NCBI GenBank assembly: GCA_025766275.1
Contig: JAFKAC010000021.1
Location: 310,001 to 374,000, forward strand
DNA length: 64,000 nt
Reading direction: 5' to 3'
Origin: Lactarius indigo
Lineage: Eukaryota > Basidiomycota > Agaricomycetes > Russulales > Russulaceae
Shown piece by piece: positions 9,520-22,549 of the stretch. Numbering within the stretch: position 1 is the stretch's first letter; the number at the start of each line of letters is the position of its first letter. Under the pieces are notes generated by a model that saw only the letters and a program-made list of their open reading frames with translations, searched no databases and was not told the origin of the DNA. Made by a program: the position numbers and the translations under genes.

Positions 9520-11768
9520 ATGCGTTTCCCCGTCATCGTTCTTCTCTTCTTGAAATCTGTTTTTGCTGCAGTCTATACCGATCCTTCGACACTGCCCAAT
9601 TCTCCTTACACATATATTATTGTGGGAGGTACGTCCCGGCGTCTATGGACTTCTGGCGCTCTCTGACACTTATCTAGCTGGCCCGGGGGGTAGCGTCTTG
9701 GCAAATAGGTTGAGCACAGATCCAAACAATCGTGTGCTTTTGATTGAAGCCGGACCAAGGTTGGTCCATATTCTTCTACTCTCGTCTGCCAATCGAGGCT
9801 TATACAACCCAGTGATACGATCAATCCTTCTATTCCCATTCCATTCCTTTGCACGACACTTGCACCGTCTGGTGTCTCTTGGAACTATACCACTGTCCCT
9901 CAGACTGGTTTGGATGGGCGGACCATTGGGTATCCTCGCGGGCGTACTCTCGGTGGGTCCACTTCGATCAGTACGTTGGGATACCTTCAGCGGCTATCAC
10001 TGCAGACTTAGTATTCCCCAGACTATATGATTTGGACGCGAGGACCAGCAAGTGACTTCGATCGACTAGCCAATGTCACCGGTGATCCCGGGTGGTCATG
10101 GAACTCTCTTCGGAGCACATTGATTGGAGTATTTTCTCTTCCCTTTCTTGTGCTTCACTGTCGCAGCCTGACTGCGGTCCTCAGGTGGAAACACTAGTTC
10201 CCTCGCCAGATGGTCACAACACGACAGGGGGAGGTCGACCCAATTGTCCACGGTTCGAATGGCCCCGTCGAGATCAGTGTTCAAGACGCAACCACTCTCG
10301 ACTCTCGGATCTTCAACACGACGGCACAGCTCGCCGAGTTTCCTTTCAACGTGGACATGAACTCTGGAAATCCACTGGGAATTGGTGTGTTTTGTTCAGT
10401 GCTCGTACATTCTACGGATGTAACGCAAACGTTTGCAAGGTTGGACCCAGTTCTCGATCGGCGGTGGTCAGAGGAGTAGCGCCTCGGTCTCATACCTTAC
10501 ACCTGTGCTTTCCAGGTCGAACTTAGGACATTTTGGTTAACACACTCGTGACCAAGGTGGTCCAAACTGGCACCCAGTGTGGTCTTCCCATCTTCCGTGG
10601 TGTCCAATTCGCTCAGTCCGCCTCTGGTATGGAAGCCTCGGCTGTTCTTACGACTATTTGACACGACCCTGCCAGGCCTACACTTTTCTCGTACTGCTAC
10701 GAAGGAGGTTATAATCGCAGCCGGTGCAGTCAACACGCCGCAGTTACTGATGCTGTCCGGAATCGGCGACAGCGCGGAGCTCAGTCAGCTCAACATTCGT
10801 ACGATCGTCAACCTCCCCGATGTGGGCAAAAACATGCAAGACCATGTCGTGCTTCATAGTGTGTTCTCGGTTAATTCTAGCTTTACCAATGACGACATCG
10901 GCAGAAACACGACGCTATTCCAAGATGACCTATTGCAGTGGGAACAAACTCACACTGGTCCATTTGCCACGTCTGTCGTGGATAGCATAGGTTGGTTGAG
11001 ACTTCCGAAAAATTCCACGATATTCAAGACAGTGGATGATCCGTCTTCTGGTCCGCAAGCCCCACATTACGAATTTATCTTTGTCGTAAGCCTCGCCTGG
11101 AAGCTCTCCCTCGTAGAGTGTCGTTGAGCTTTCGTCCTCAGAACGGGTTCTTTTCGGCTGTTGAGTCGCCGCCTACCACGGGCCACTTTATGACGATTGC
11201 CAGCATGCTGATAACACCTACCTCTCGTGAGTCACATCTACTTGATAGAAGTGCATCTAAATGCGGAATGGCGCAGGCGGATCAATCACCCTTGCTTCTG
11301 CGAACCCCTTCGACGCACCTAACATTGATCCGGCGCTCCTCAACTCAGGCTTCGATATCTTCACTATCCGCGAAGCGGTAAAGGCAACGCTTCGGTTCGC
11401 CAGGGCTCCGGCGTGGAGTGACTACGTGATCGAACCATTTGGCGCGTTCGGCGAGGCCAAGACGGATGCCGAGATCGAAGCATATGCACGAAGCCACTCG
11501 GCCACTGTGTTCCACCCGTCGAGCACCGCATTCATGTCCCGGAAGGGCTCCGCGCGTGGTGTCGTGAACCCTGATTTCCGTGTGAAGAATACAGTTGGCC
11601 TCCGGGTTGTCGACGCGAGCGTTTTAGTACGTGTATTTCGTTAGTTGGGTCCCCACTTAATATTCTGATGCGGTTTATAAGCCGTACGTCCCTGCGGGCC
11701 ATCCTCAAGCAGTTCTATACGCCATCGCGGAGCGCGCAGCGAAACTGATCGCTGCGGACTACGATTAG
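9520..11768 (+). pseudogene. GMC oxidoreductase, aryl-alcohol oxidase-like (copy 3, two frameshifts)
   Basis: This full-length paralog has the same ten-exon layout, ending LIAADYD. It has the signal peptide [74 protein letters not shown] and PAGHPQ. Compared with copies 1 and 2 there are two extra single bases. One is in a G-run at 10227-10231, where the others read HNTTGEVDP. The other is a G at about 10526-10527, in NLDILVN. Splice sites are intact and no in-frame nonsense codon is seen between the shifts. The coding content is therefore nearly undamaged, and either recent inactivation or base-call insertions would explain it. If the two bases are errors, this is a functional secreted oxidase. 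Confidence 0.82.
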
Positions 11769-12189
11769 TCTATCCCCCGTAACCTAACACTCGTCCATTT
11801 CCCCGATTTCCCCCCTGTCGCCTTGTCGCATTTTCTGCATCTACTGCCCCGCAATTCTTCGGGCGACGCTGAATGTTACACGTGCATCAGAACGTCACTA
11901 AGGTCCACGATACATTTGTTGTTCTGATTCATTCTCACGTCCAAAGCACCTATAAGATGTCGAGAATTGCTGGCTGGGGAATGCCTCACCTTACTAAACA
12001 GTGTCAACACACGCTTTTCTTCGCTAAGTACCACGTCTCCCGATTGCATGGCCCTGAGCGCACCATGTGTTTCAGACAGCTGAGCACGACGCGCGGCATC
12101 CACCTCACCGGGGCGGGTGATCAAGCAGTGTGGCACGACATAAACTACCGAAGATGCAATGTCTAGGGTTACGCATAAGTTTTTTTTAG
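11769..12189. repeat. 3' flank of GMC copy 3
   Basis: Equivalent to 6279-6700 (cctaacctaacactcgtcc; caacacacgcttttcttcg). No gene is recognised. Confidence 0.55.
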
Positions 12190-12830
12190 TCACGTCGTAA
12201 CCAGGGGAAGTAGGCAGAAGATAAGCTGAGACGAGGTCTGGTAAGTTACATGAATTGGAGAAATAGGGCGTCGAAATAGGGCAACTCTACATTCAACAAT
12301 GTCGCCGGCGGTTGTCTTGAGCCATCCCTGCTCGAATCCTGTGGCGAAGAGCAAAGAGGGGGATGAAAGAGATGGTTTGATAGGACACGTACTTGCCCTG
12401 GACGCACCGCGCTGGATTGAATGGCCATGCAAGGGTCCACTTCCACCAGTGTCCAGTGTTTTGCATAGCCAGATTACCGATGCAGGACCCACCCTGTCCG
12501 TCAGGTGGAGGTTGGTCAGGAGTGCAGGAAAAGTCTAGTGACCAAAATAAAATAAAAAAGGGTTCCAAGTCTCTCTGATCCAGTCTAGAGTCTCAACTGT
12601 CCCATTCTAACTTTAATAACCTGTAAACACGACGGGTGGCGACATGCTCTGGAGATAGCAGGGAGTCGAAGGACGTATTGGCCGAATAAATCAGATCTGG
12701 GACAAAAGAGCATCGCAGTGTGAACATTGGGCCGAAAGCCGGAAGTAGGCAGTACCACTACAGTACCAGTTCGCTGGAGAGTTGCTGTGAGATCCCGATG
12801 ACTCGGATTTGCTTCCTGGTCAGGCCTGTC
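12190..12830 (-). repeat. Interspersed repeat, member 2
   Basis: Same-orientation match to 6890-7490. The segment 12246-12540 also matches 62400-62640 inverted (for example cctgcactcctgaccaac on - versus cctgcacttcaggctaac on + at 62409). Confidence 0.55.
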
Positions 12831-13509
12831 AGGGACGAACAACAACAAGAACGCCATCAAAAGATGGCAACTCAATTGCCTTTCCCCCGATCCCCACGGC
12901 ATGTATCAGCGCGTCACTGCCAATAGAGCCATTCGGTGACATGAATTCCATCATTTCCGGTTACGACAGGATTGAAACCTATTGGCACTTTCACCGGAAT
13001 CACATGGCGCAGACTCTGATTTCATGAGCGGGGGCGAGTTGGAGGAGAAATATTTCTGAAAATGGGTTATGTTGCAGAGATCGGGCACTTGTATTTACAT
13101 CATTTATTTTCTGTGGGAAAAGCATCAGGCATGGGCGCACTGGGCGCACTCTAACTCAACCACCTCTGTTCCAAAACGGAAAGTGCCAATAGTTTTGGAT
13201 CCTGCTGCTACTTGATACTGTGTACATATCGCTTGTCAAAACCAAGAAAAAAATACTTCCGGGCCAGACTCGTTCTAGCAACACCCTCCTTACAAGCTGC
13301 TGACAGTCCCTAACTGTAGGTCTACGGCGTGATCCAGTCTTGATACAATTGATTCTTCAAAGTCATCTCTGATGGGCCACGGTTGCCCTGAGCGTTTCTG
13401 GGCTAGTCTGTATGTCCTTGGGGCCCGGGAATTAGGACTCGGGACTCAATCTAGCAGACGGGGCCCCGCTAGCGCGAGAAGGCCCCCACTTCCCACCAAG
13501 TTAGCGGGC
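12831..13509. other. Intergenic between GMC copies 3 and 4
   Basis: No gene is recognised. The stretch around 13200-13280 shows partial similarity to 7910-7980 (cgcttgtcaaaaccaagaaa; gccagactcgttc). The remainder shows nothing identifiable. Confidence 0.5.
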
Positions 13510-13518
13510 TACATAAAG
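13510..13518 (+). promoter_or_regulatory. TATA-like box of GMC copy 4
   Basis: tacataaag sits 56 bp before the start at 13574. The leader (ttctacttatggtttccgcc) resembles that of copy 1, not that of copies 2, 3 and 5. Confidence 0.45.
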
Positions 13519-13573
13519 CCGTATTCTCAACGATCCTGATCCTGCAGACTTCCTTCTACTTATGGTTTCCGCC

Positions 13574-15838
13574 ATGCGCCTTTCCGTCGCCTTCACTCTT
13601 CTCTTTATCAAGTCCGTTATTGCCGCGATCTATACAGACCCTTCGACGCTGCCCAATGCATCTTACACATATATCATTGTGGGAGGTATGTCCAAGCGTC
13701 TATGGATCTCAATCGCTCTCTGACACTTGTCTAGCGGGCCCGGGGGGTAGTGTCTTGGCAAATAGGTTGAGCGCAAATCCGAACAATCGTGTACTCTTAA
13801 TCGAAGCCGGACCAAGGTTCGTCAATTTGTTTTCTACGCTCGTCTACCATTTAGGGCTTATATACCCTAGCGATACGGTCAACCCAAATATTCCTATTCC
13901 GCTCCTTTGCACGACACTTGCACCGTCTGAATGTCTCTTGGAACTATACCACTGTCCCTCAGACTGGCTTGGGTGGGCGGACCGTTGCGTATCCTCGTGG
14001 ACGCACTCTCGGTGGGTCCACTTCGATCAGTACGTTAGGTCACGTTCAGCGGCCATCACTGCAAACTTAGTATTCTCCAGACTTTATGGTTTGGACGCGA
14101 GGGCCAGCGAGCGACTTCGATCGAATGGCCTATGTTACTGGTGACCCCGGATGGTCGTATGACGCTCTTCGGAGCACATTGATTGGGGTATTCTCTCCCA
14201 CTTTCTGGCACTTTTCTTCCTCACTCTAACTGCAATCCCTAGGTGGAAACCTTAGTTCCTCCCCCGGATGATCACATTACGACGGGAGAGGTCGACGCAT
14301 CGATCCACGGTTCGAATGGCCCTGTCAATATTAGTGTCAAAGACATAGCCGCTATTGACTCTAGAATCTTCAACACAACGAGTCTGCTCGCCGAGTTTCC
14401 TTTTAACGAAGACATGAATTCTGGAAATCCACTAGGAATTGGTGTGCATTAACCCACGTGAATGCAACAGATGTAACTCAACCGTTTGTAAGGTTGGACC
14501 CAGTTCTCAATCGGCAGCGGTCAAAGGAGCAGTGCCTCTGTCTCATACCTTAAACCGGCGCTCTCTAGATCAAACTTAGATATTTTGATTAGCACCCAGG
14601 TGACCAAGGTGATCCAAACTGGCACCCAGGGTGGTCTACCCATTTTCCGTGGCGTCCAATTCGCCCAGTCCGCCTCTGGTATGGAGACCTCTGCTCTTCT
14701 CACTACTATTTCACATGATCCCGCCAGGCCCACTCTTTTCTCGTAATGCTACAAAAGAGGTTATACTCGCGGCCGGTGCAATCAACACACCGCAGTTACT
14801 GATGTTGTCGGGAATTGGCGACAGCGCGCAGCTCAGTCAGTTCAACATTCAGACCATCGTAAATCTCCCTGATGTGGGCAAGAACATGCAAGACCACGCT
14901 ATACTTCTAAATGCGTTCTCAGTCAATTCCAACCTTACCGATGACGACATTAGCCGAAACTACGACGCTATTCCAAAACGATTTAGCACAGTGGGAACAA
15001 ACTCACGCTGGTCCGTTTGCCTCGTCCGTTGCGGGTAGCATAGGTTGGTTGAGACTACCGAAAAACTCCACAATCTTCAAGAAACAGAGAGATCCGTCTT
15101 CCGGACCACAAGCCCCACATTATGAGTTTATTTTTATCGTAAGCCTCGCCTAGAAGTTTCCCTTGTAGAGCGTCGCTGAGCTTTGCGCCCTCAGAACGGG
15201 TTCTTTTCAATTGTTGATCCACCACCTACCACGGGCCACTTTATGACAATTGCCAGCAATGTGATAACACCTACCTCTCGTGAGTCATGTTACTTGATAA
15301 CAGCGCTTCTAAACTTAGAATGGCGCAGGTGGGTCCATCACCCTTACTTCTGCGAACCCCTTCGACGTACCTAACATCGATCCGGCTCTCCTCAATTCGG
15401 ACTTCGATATATTCACTATTCGCGAAGGGACAAAGGCGGCGCTCCGGTTTGCCGCGGCTCCGGCATGGAGTGACTACGTGATCGGACCATTTGGCGCTCT
15501 TGCTGAGGCCAAGACGGATGCTGAGATCGATGCGTATGCGCGGAGCCATTCTGCCTCTGTGTTCCACCCGTCGAGCACTGCCTTCATGTCCCGGAAAGGC
15601 TCCTCAAATGGTGTTGTAAACCCCGATCTCAGTGTGAAGAAGACAATTGGTCTGCGAATTGTGGATGCGAGCGTTTTGGTACGTATGCTTCGTTACTTGG
15701 GCCCCCGCGAAACGGCCTGATGCGGTTTTTTTAAAGCCATACGTCCCGGCGGCGCATCCTCAAGCGGTTCTCTATACCATCGCGGAACGAGCAGCGAAAC
15801 TGATTCGCTGCGAACCAAGATTAGGTTGTCACCCCTAA
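13574..15838 (+). pseudogene. GMC oxidoreductase, aryl-alcohol oxidase-like (copy 4, three frameshifts)
   Basis: All exons are traceable: MRLSVAFTLLFIKSVIA signal, [45 protein letters not shown] and PAAHPQ. There are three net +1 changes. At 13929-13932, gaat replaces the three bases found in other copies, before VSWNYTT. An extra T at 14961 turns SRNTTLF out of frame. An extra T at about 15804 changes the C-terminus from LIAADYD to a longer tail ending GCHP at 15838. Splice sites are kept and no independent nonsense codon is seen. The 5' leader and 3' flank group it with copy 1, while the segment around [11 protein letters not shown] is closest to copy 2. The gene is therefore mosaic. Confidence 0.82.
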
Positions 15839-17619
15839 CCTAACATACGGGCCCGCGTTTCTTCGATCGTCCGCACTTCTAATCAATTGCCCGTTGAGAT
15901 ACCAGCGCACCTCCGCAACGGTTGTTATTCGGGCCTGCGTCCTGACTACTTTATTTCAGCCTCATGTATCTGTCCAGACGACTCACTAGCGATACAGTAG
16001 CGCTCTCGTTTTTTGCTCCATAATTAGATACTTTGCTCGTTCGCACTGCACATCTCGGCCATCGTTCGTACATGCGTGATCCCTGAGGCGAGATTGCTTC
16101 ACCTTCACCATTACAGTACACTCACACTAGGTGGGTCATCTCATTTATCCAGTTCGCCTTGCGCGTGTTCCGAACGACCAACCATAACCGACATTGCCAT
16201 GTATTTTTTGTGCCATATTCCTAGTAGTACTGGTCACCTCACTCACTGAGTGATGTACAATGTGGATCTTAATCTTTTTACGGCACCGCGCGACATCGAG
16301 ATCTAGATGATACCGAAGCACCCAACTTGCGACATACTCGTCGCCCCGTACACGCACGTGATTCCTCCTTGTGCCCTCACCTAGTACGAACGCACTCTAG
16401 TCCGCCTTTACTGCGTGTCGCTTAAACTCCCCGTCGGCCGCTCGTTTCCAAGCTCGTTTCTTGGTCTATTTCTGAAGAGACGAAATAGTAGTCGACCCTC
16501 TCACAGTTGATCCAGCAACTACCGTATACCCTACGACGAGCTTACGAGATCCACTTAACTCAAAGGACGCTTTTAACTTATTCGCAGATCCTGTCTTATC
16601 ATGGTTGGTCCATTTGTACTCGTGGTAGTGGCTTCTATGGTTATACTGTAATCTTTGGTCAGGAACGGAACGTCGAAGAAGTACTAGGAATAAATTAAGG
16701 TCGTCGAAAGAATTCTAGACCGCACACCCATTCGCATTCGTATTGCTACAGTGACAACCACAGTACCTACATATGACTGTACCATGTACTAATGAGCGAC
16801 CGTGACTCGGAGATAGAGAGATCTCCGAAAGGTACAGTCGCTTTCTCCCCATGTGGGGCTGGTTCGTGGCACGATCCAAGGCACGATCGGACCCGATATC
16901 CGTGTTAAGAGTAGTACTGTAGTATCTGGCACTGCACCAGCGCCATCCCCTTAGGGACCTCGCTCATCCTGCGTGGTGCACACGGTAATACGATACAGCA
17001 AGTCGTAGCGCCTCGCCCTCCACACGCCACACGTCCTTGCAGTACGCAATTTGTCATGCATCACCCGCGCATCTCGAGTCCAAACTTGCTCAGGAGCAAC
17101 GTGTACGTGCAAGGAATCTTCCACAACACGCTTGCGCATTTATAAGTCTGTCGTAGTCTTCGCGACCGTGCATGCGGTAATCACGACCTGAGGTTAACTC
17201 GAAGTCAGTAATAAAAAGAGGAGCATGGCGGCTCGGACGCATCACGAAGAATCACGTGATGAGATGTCGGGCCGGAATCGAAGAGCGTTGTCCGTCGGAC
17301 TCTTCGAACTTGAGCTGTGTGCCAGTTCTACTCCCCGCGTAATGTCTTTAGCTTCTCCGAGTCAGTGATTTGCACGGAGAAATATGGCCTTACGGCGTAC
17401 ACTCCACCACGGTCCTACATCGGTCGGAAGGGCCGGGGTCGTAGACCCAATGACACCAACTACACTGCTGCTGTTGTCGGAGAACGAGTGGGACAACCTA
17501 TACAAGTGTATCCCTCGGCATTTTCGTCTTCCCTTCTCCCTTCCTTCTGCCTCGCATCCTCCTCCTGAGGCCTTCATCGACACATTGCATGGTGCCTTGC
17601 GTCATTTGCAGTTGAGCTC
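15839..17619. other. Intergenic; contains 3' flank repeat
   Basis: About 16130-16650 repeats the 2440-2860 flank of copy 1. From 16700 to 17619 no gene, RNA or repeat is recognised. Short open frames near 17317-17626 have no conserved motif. Confidence 0.5.
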
Positions 17620-19520
17620 ATGGTAAATTGGAGAAGTCTAGATACCGTCTTGGACCAACTAGGCAAGTCATCGCGCATATTGTCCATGACGTCTTATGGC
17701 GGAGACCTACACTAACTTCAGATACTCAGAGGCCCTGCTGAAGATCGTTCATTTTACGTCCGGGGTGTACATGTGAGGGAGTCTTGAACCAATTCCGCCT
17801 CCCGGCTCAACAGAACCCGCGTCCAGATGGGAGTTTTTCAGCGCATTGAGCTTTGAGTGGAGCTTCCTACGAGGGCGGCGGAAATGGAGTTGGACCGTTG
17901 CGGTGGCGCTCTCATCCGGAAATCCCGCGGCGCTGATGACTGACTCCCGAGAAGCTGTACATCGCATGTCGAGTGACCACATTGGCGGCAGCAGTAGGCG
18001 CAAATGACGGGCTTCAACTTTACGAGTGAGATCAGCTGCAGGGTGTGTTCATATCTTTTCCTATAGTTGGCGCGTGCTCACGTGCGTCTACACCCACTCC
18101 CAGACATGGCTCATCTTTGTGCGGGTCAGTTGCTCATTGTTTTACTGTCTGTTTCGGTGCAGCTTACGGAAGCCCTTCAGATATTCGCGAACACTTCGAC
18201 GACCCTGGCTATGGCACTCTACGCGCTGCGCAGGTGAGCCTGACGGCGTGAGAAGGTCTCCCAATGCAGCAATGACACGACCCACTAGCGTCGCCGTTTG
18301 GAAACGAAATGACTGGCTTATACTATTTGTCGTTGGGTGCCTCATCACCAACGTCGTCCTCTGGATGCGATGTGAGTGTGTTCGGGCATCGTTTCCTTCC
18401 TCACGTGATAACCACTTGCCCGCCCCGTCCTTCAGTGACAGTCAGGGTGCGTGTCTAGTCATATCTTTTTCCACAAGAGGATGTCTCTTGTCTCAACTTG
18501 ACTTTGATTCCAGCCTGCTTCACATTGGAACGAGGAGACTCGCACGTGCATCGTCACGAATACCTACCGCGGGCTACCGAACAATGCGTCGATGCTCGCT
18601 ACCGATGTCATCTTCTTTATTGTCATTCTCAGCGGTGTCTACCAACGAAACTCAGGAAGGCACATTATGATTACCATGTATCACGAGGTGCGGGTTTTTC
18701 GCGCTGGTTTCGGTTCCTTATGTTTCTCATGTCATTCTTAGGGCTTATTTTGGCTTGCAATTGCGACTTTGATACAACTGCTCCCCGTGGTGAGAACCTG
18801 ATTAGTGGTGCCGTACGCGGGCCTGACGCCGCACACTTCTGTCACCAGATCTTCATATCATTGGACCTTAACGGTAGGCTTCCTTTCCCCTGTCTTTCTG
18901 AGACGTTGCACTACTACCATATTTGTAGATGTCATGAACCTTGTAAGCTGCACATGTCCCCTCTTTCCCCGACAGCTTCTGAACTGAATCCTGCGATAGA
19001 TGTTCCAAACACCTGCTAGTGAGTCGACGTTTTATAGAAGTCATATTTTTATAACAAAGCCCTACCCTCTCTTCCCATACTGTAGTCATATGCGCGTGAG
19101 TGACCTCGTCCCTATCCGTACCTACCGACTTTTAAAATGACATAGCGGAATCGGTGCAACGCGGATGTACCGCAAAATCTTTGACCGACACTCAGGGGAC
19201 ATGTATGTACTCGTTTCCCCTCTCCCTCCTTGGTTGTCGGGTCTGAGCGCTCGTTTTCGCTCATAACAGGCTTGAATATCTCGAGAGCTCACGCAACGAA
19301 GAGACAGGGGAGATCAGGTTTCGGCGGCAGTCAGCTCCTTGTCGCGCGCCTGGGGCACGATGGCGACAGGAATATTCCACGAACCGCGCCTAGGGCGGCC
19401 GCACCTGGGCGGGAACCAAATGAGCTTTATGTAGAGCGATTTGGGGAATGTGAGATTAGGCTAGAGGGCGCTGAAACCGAGGCGCGCATGACGAAAATCG
19501 ACCCTGACCTGGTGCTGTAA
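17620..19520 (+). pseudogene. Seven-helix membrane protein of a basidiomycete-specific family (copy 1, frameshifted)
   Basis: Aligning with the intact neighbour at 20562 gives the exon chain. It starts at MVNWRSLDTVLDQL and runs through SEALLKIVHFTSGVYM, WEFFSALSFEWSFL, LYIACRVTTLAAAV, FTSEISCR, TWLIFVR, LALYALR-type exon ends and VAVWKRNDWLILFVVG. It continues to LATDVIFFIVILSGVY, GLFWLAIATLIQLLPV, FISLDLN, and the C-terminal GEIRFRRQ and ELYVERF. Seven hydrophobic segments are visible. Two net +1 shifts break it: one in the GGG at about 18008-18010 before FNFTSEI, and one between GEIRFRRQ (about 19325) and ELYVERF (about 19420). Introns are otherwise well formed. The cellular role is unknown; a plasma-membrane receptor or transporter role is only an inference. 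The start is chosen because M-N/D-W matches the paralog. Confidence 0.72.
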
Positions 19521-20561
19521 GACGTGGAGCCCCGTTTATTATTTATTCAGGTCGTTGGGGCACACAGTACTGTGTATTGGACCCTATGTAGCACCAAACT
19601 AAATACAGTTAAGAAGTCACTATGCGCTCCCGTGAGATGGCCCTGAGTTACTCAGCGACTGGGAACGTGGGGCTTTTGTTTGCAACCGACTGTGACTTCC
19701 CACGTCGTCTATGTGACCATCTACTATGTGCTCCGCGGACTAGGAAGTGAGTCAGATGAGAAAATTGACTCTTGATGAGTATCGATGAGATATCTGCGAG
19801 GCGAGCGAATGGCGATCTACATCGGCTGCGACTTTGGAACTTGGAAGCGGTCGCCGTGACAGGGCAGGATCGGTTTTTGCTTTTTAAAATTCCTGCCTTC
19901 AGTCCCACAGACAGGGCCAGAATTGTCATAGTGATCGGTCAATGGCCAAGGTGGGAATTGTGCGAAGTATAGCCCGCTCGTCGATGTCGGGCAACAAGAG
20001 GTCACCGGTCATCGCTGTGTCTCTTATGACGATATTTCGCTTGACATCAACGAGCTGAAACTATTTCCCTGCTTAGTACGATCCGAAGCTAGGTTCATGT
20101 GGTCGTCAAGCGGGATTTACACTACTGGCCACAGGGGCCAGGGCTGTCAAAATGCGGCACAATAGACGCCGGAGGCCCGCCGTAGCACGGAAATAACCGA
20201 GATGATAACCGACCAGAGGAACTGCAGTCCTTGACTTGATAGTCGCCCGCTATTGTTGTACTTCTCGCCTTTCGAGTCTCATAAGTGCCATTAACTGTGA
20301 CTGTTTCAACCTGATCCACGGAGAGAAGAGAAGAGGATCACACGATTCTTTAATATACACCATCGCGACTGAGCGCTCAGCTAAGCGAATTGTCCGCCGG
20401 GGGTAAGTGTGCCCAGCTTATCCGCTCCTGAGTCGTAAAAGAAGACAACTCACTGTCCATATAACGGTCACCTGTTCATTCAATAACGCGGTTGCCCTCC
20501 CTTCATCTCTCCCTCCCGTCCCTTTCTCCCCCATTGTATGGGCCTTAGCTTGTAATCAACA
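19521..20561. other. Intergenic between the two seven-helix genes
   Basis: No gene is recognised. A pyrimidine-rich tract at 20495-20540 (ccctcccttcatctctccct) directly precedes the next start codon, as is common in fungal promoters. Confidence 0.5.
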
Positions 20562-22549
20562 ATGGTCGACTGGAAAAATCCCGTCACAATCCTCAACGAG
20601 TTCGGTGCGTTTCTCAATATTTTCCATTTATGTCACCTTGTCTTTTTCACTAAATTTTTTTTTTCTTTCGACAAAATGCAGGCGCTTTCGTCAAGCTCAT
20701 CCACGTCGTAGATGGTATTTATATGTGCGTCCTGCTTCGCCTTCGTCCTTGCAGGCATCTTATACAACTTCTGCCAGTTGGGAATTTATTTGCAACCTTA
20801 GCTTCGAGTGGAGTTTACTCCGCCGTCGGCGTCAGTGGCGATGGACAGCTGCTGTAGGCACCTCCCGCTCCTACATTACACGGAGACCGACTGATCCTCG
20901 AATAGCTTTACATTGCTTGTCGGTTTGCTACCATAGCTCAGGTGCTGTCGGACCTCGTTGGGCTCAATGTGATGGGTCAAATAAACTGCAAAGTATGTTC
21001 TCGCTACCTACTTCGCATGCTCTTCTTTAACCATTCTCCAGGTGTGGCTTATTTTTGTTCTCGTATATTTTCCCAAATCCTGTTTTCTCTTCCGTTGCAG
21101 TTGTAATGATGACATATAGGTGTTCGGTTATGCGGCGACTTCACTCTCGTTGAGTTTATATGCCCTCCGCAGGTCCGTTCGCACGTACAGTCTGTCAGCG
21201 TAGATGCTTAATTTGGACCTCAGCGTTGCAGTGTGGCAACGTTCCTTGCCTATCACCCTCTTCTCCATTGCAATCATAATGACCAACATCGGAGTTTGGA
21301 TCCGCTGTGCGTACCGTCGCGTGTCCCCTACCCGCTCATCTGACTCGTCTCGTTTCGTGACTCACAGGCATCGTTGAGGTATTCATCATTTTCTCTGCGA
21401 CATAACGTCAGCAGATGGGCACTCACGTCGAATCGCAGGCGCAATCCCAGTGGCAGACTTTGACCCAATCGTGCTCGTGGCAAGGCACCCACAGGACGCT
21501 ATTAAATAACATCCTCCTCTTGGGCACTGAGCTCATCCTTATTGTGCTCATGGCTAGTGGTATCTACAACCACAACCCTGGCCGTCGTGCTTTCAAAATC
21601 ATGTACCGAGAGGTGCGGGGTCCATTCTTACGTGGAAGAAGCCCCTAATCTTTCGTATATGTTCATATTAGGGCCTCTTTTGGCTCCTTATCGCAGCAGC
21701 GGTGCAGACTGTGCCAGTGGTAAGAAATACAATAACTATGCCCAGTCTAGTTTCAGCGTTAAATTCTTATCTAGGTTTTCCTCATTATGAATCTGAACGG
21801 TGCGGCTACTTTTACGCATCGTCGAAGGTTAACTGACATCGTCCGTCTTTGAAGAGGCCATGAATGTTGTACGTCGCAACCGTTATCTTTATCTTCAGAG
21901 AACCCGTGTCGCTGATGCGTCCATTTGCTGTCTGGCATAGATGTTCATAATTCCGTCAGGTATCCATAATTTCCCTCGTTACAATATTCCCCCATTCTGA
22001 TCAGTGATCCCACCCTGACCTTCTCGACAGTCATTTGCACGTAAGTTAGCGCTTATCACGGCGTAGTCTTCCCTTCATCTATCACTGACCTAATCTTATG
22101 GCACAACGCGTCAAACAGATCAATAGGCGCGACTCGCATGTACCGCTCTCTATCAGACAGACAAGCGGGTAACGTGTACGCTACGCCCCTTCCATGTTCC
22201 GCGGGTGGCGTCCCTGACAACGAGTGCTCACACACGCAGACTCGACTTTTGGGAAACGTCACGCGATGAAACGACGGGTGAAATCCGCTTCCGGCGGCAG
22301 ACCCAGGTCGTCACGCGCACGGACGGCGGCCACGGCGCCGAAACTGCCTCCACGACGGCGCTGCCGATGGGTCGCCTGGTGCGCACGCAGCCGGCGTCCG
22401 AGGAGCTCTACGTCGAGCGTTTCGTCGAGCGCTTCGAGGCGCACGCGATCGAGCAGGACGACGACAGCGTGTCGATGCCCGACGCCAAGTCCGGTATTGA
22501 TATTGAGGACGACAAACCTCCGGCGGAATGGGTGGCCCATGCCAAGTAG
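20562..22549 (+). CDS. Seven-helix membrane protein of a basidiomycete-specific family (copy 2, intact)
   Basis: The start MVDWKNPVTILNEFG is followed by about 13-14 short exons. They read AFVKLIHVVDGIY, WEFICNLSFEWSLLRRRR, LYIACRFATIAQVLSD, GLNVMGQINCK, VWLIFVL, FGYAATSLSLSLYALR, VAVWQRSLPITLFSI and NIGVWIRC. Then come LLNNILLLGTELILIVLMAS, GLFWLLIAAAVQTVPV, VFLIMNLN, AMNV, MFIIPS and a cytosolic tail with GATRMYRSL, DETTGEIRFRRQ and ELYVERFVERFEAHAIEQ, ending PAEWVAHAK. All joins are in frame with GT-AG borders. About seven hydrophobic stretches predict an integral membrane protein. I recognise the family from Agaricomycete genomes, but it has no established function. The acidic C-terminal tail with a YVERF motif is kept in the neighbour and may be a regulatory or sorting segment (inference). 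Confidence 0.75.
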
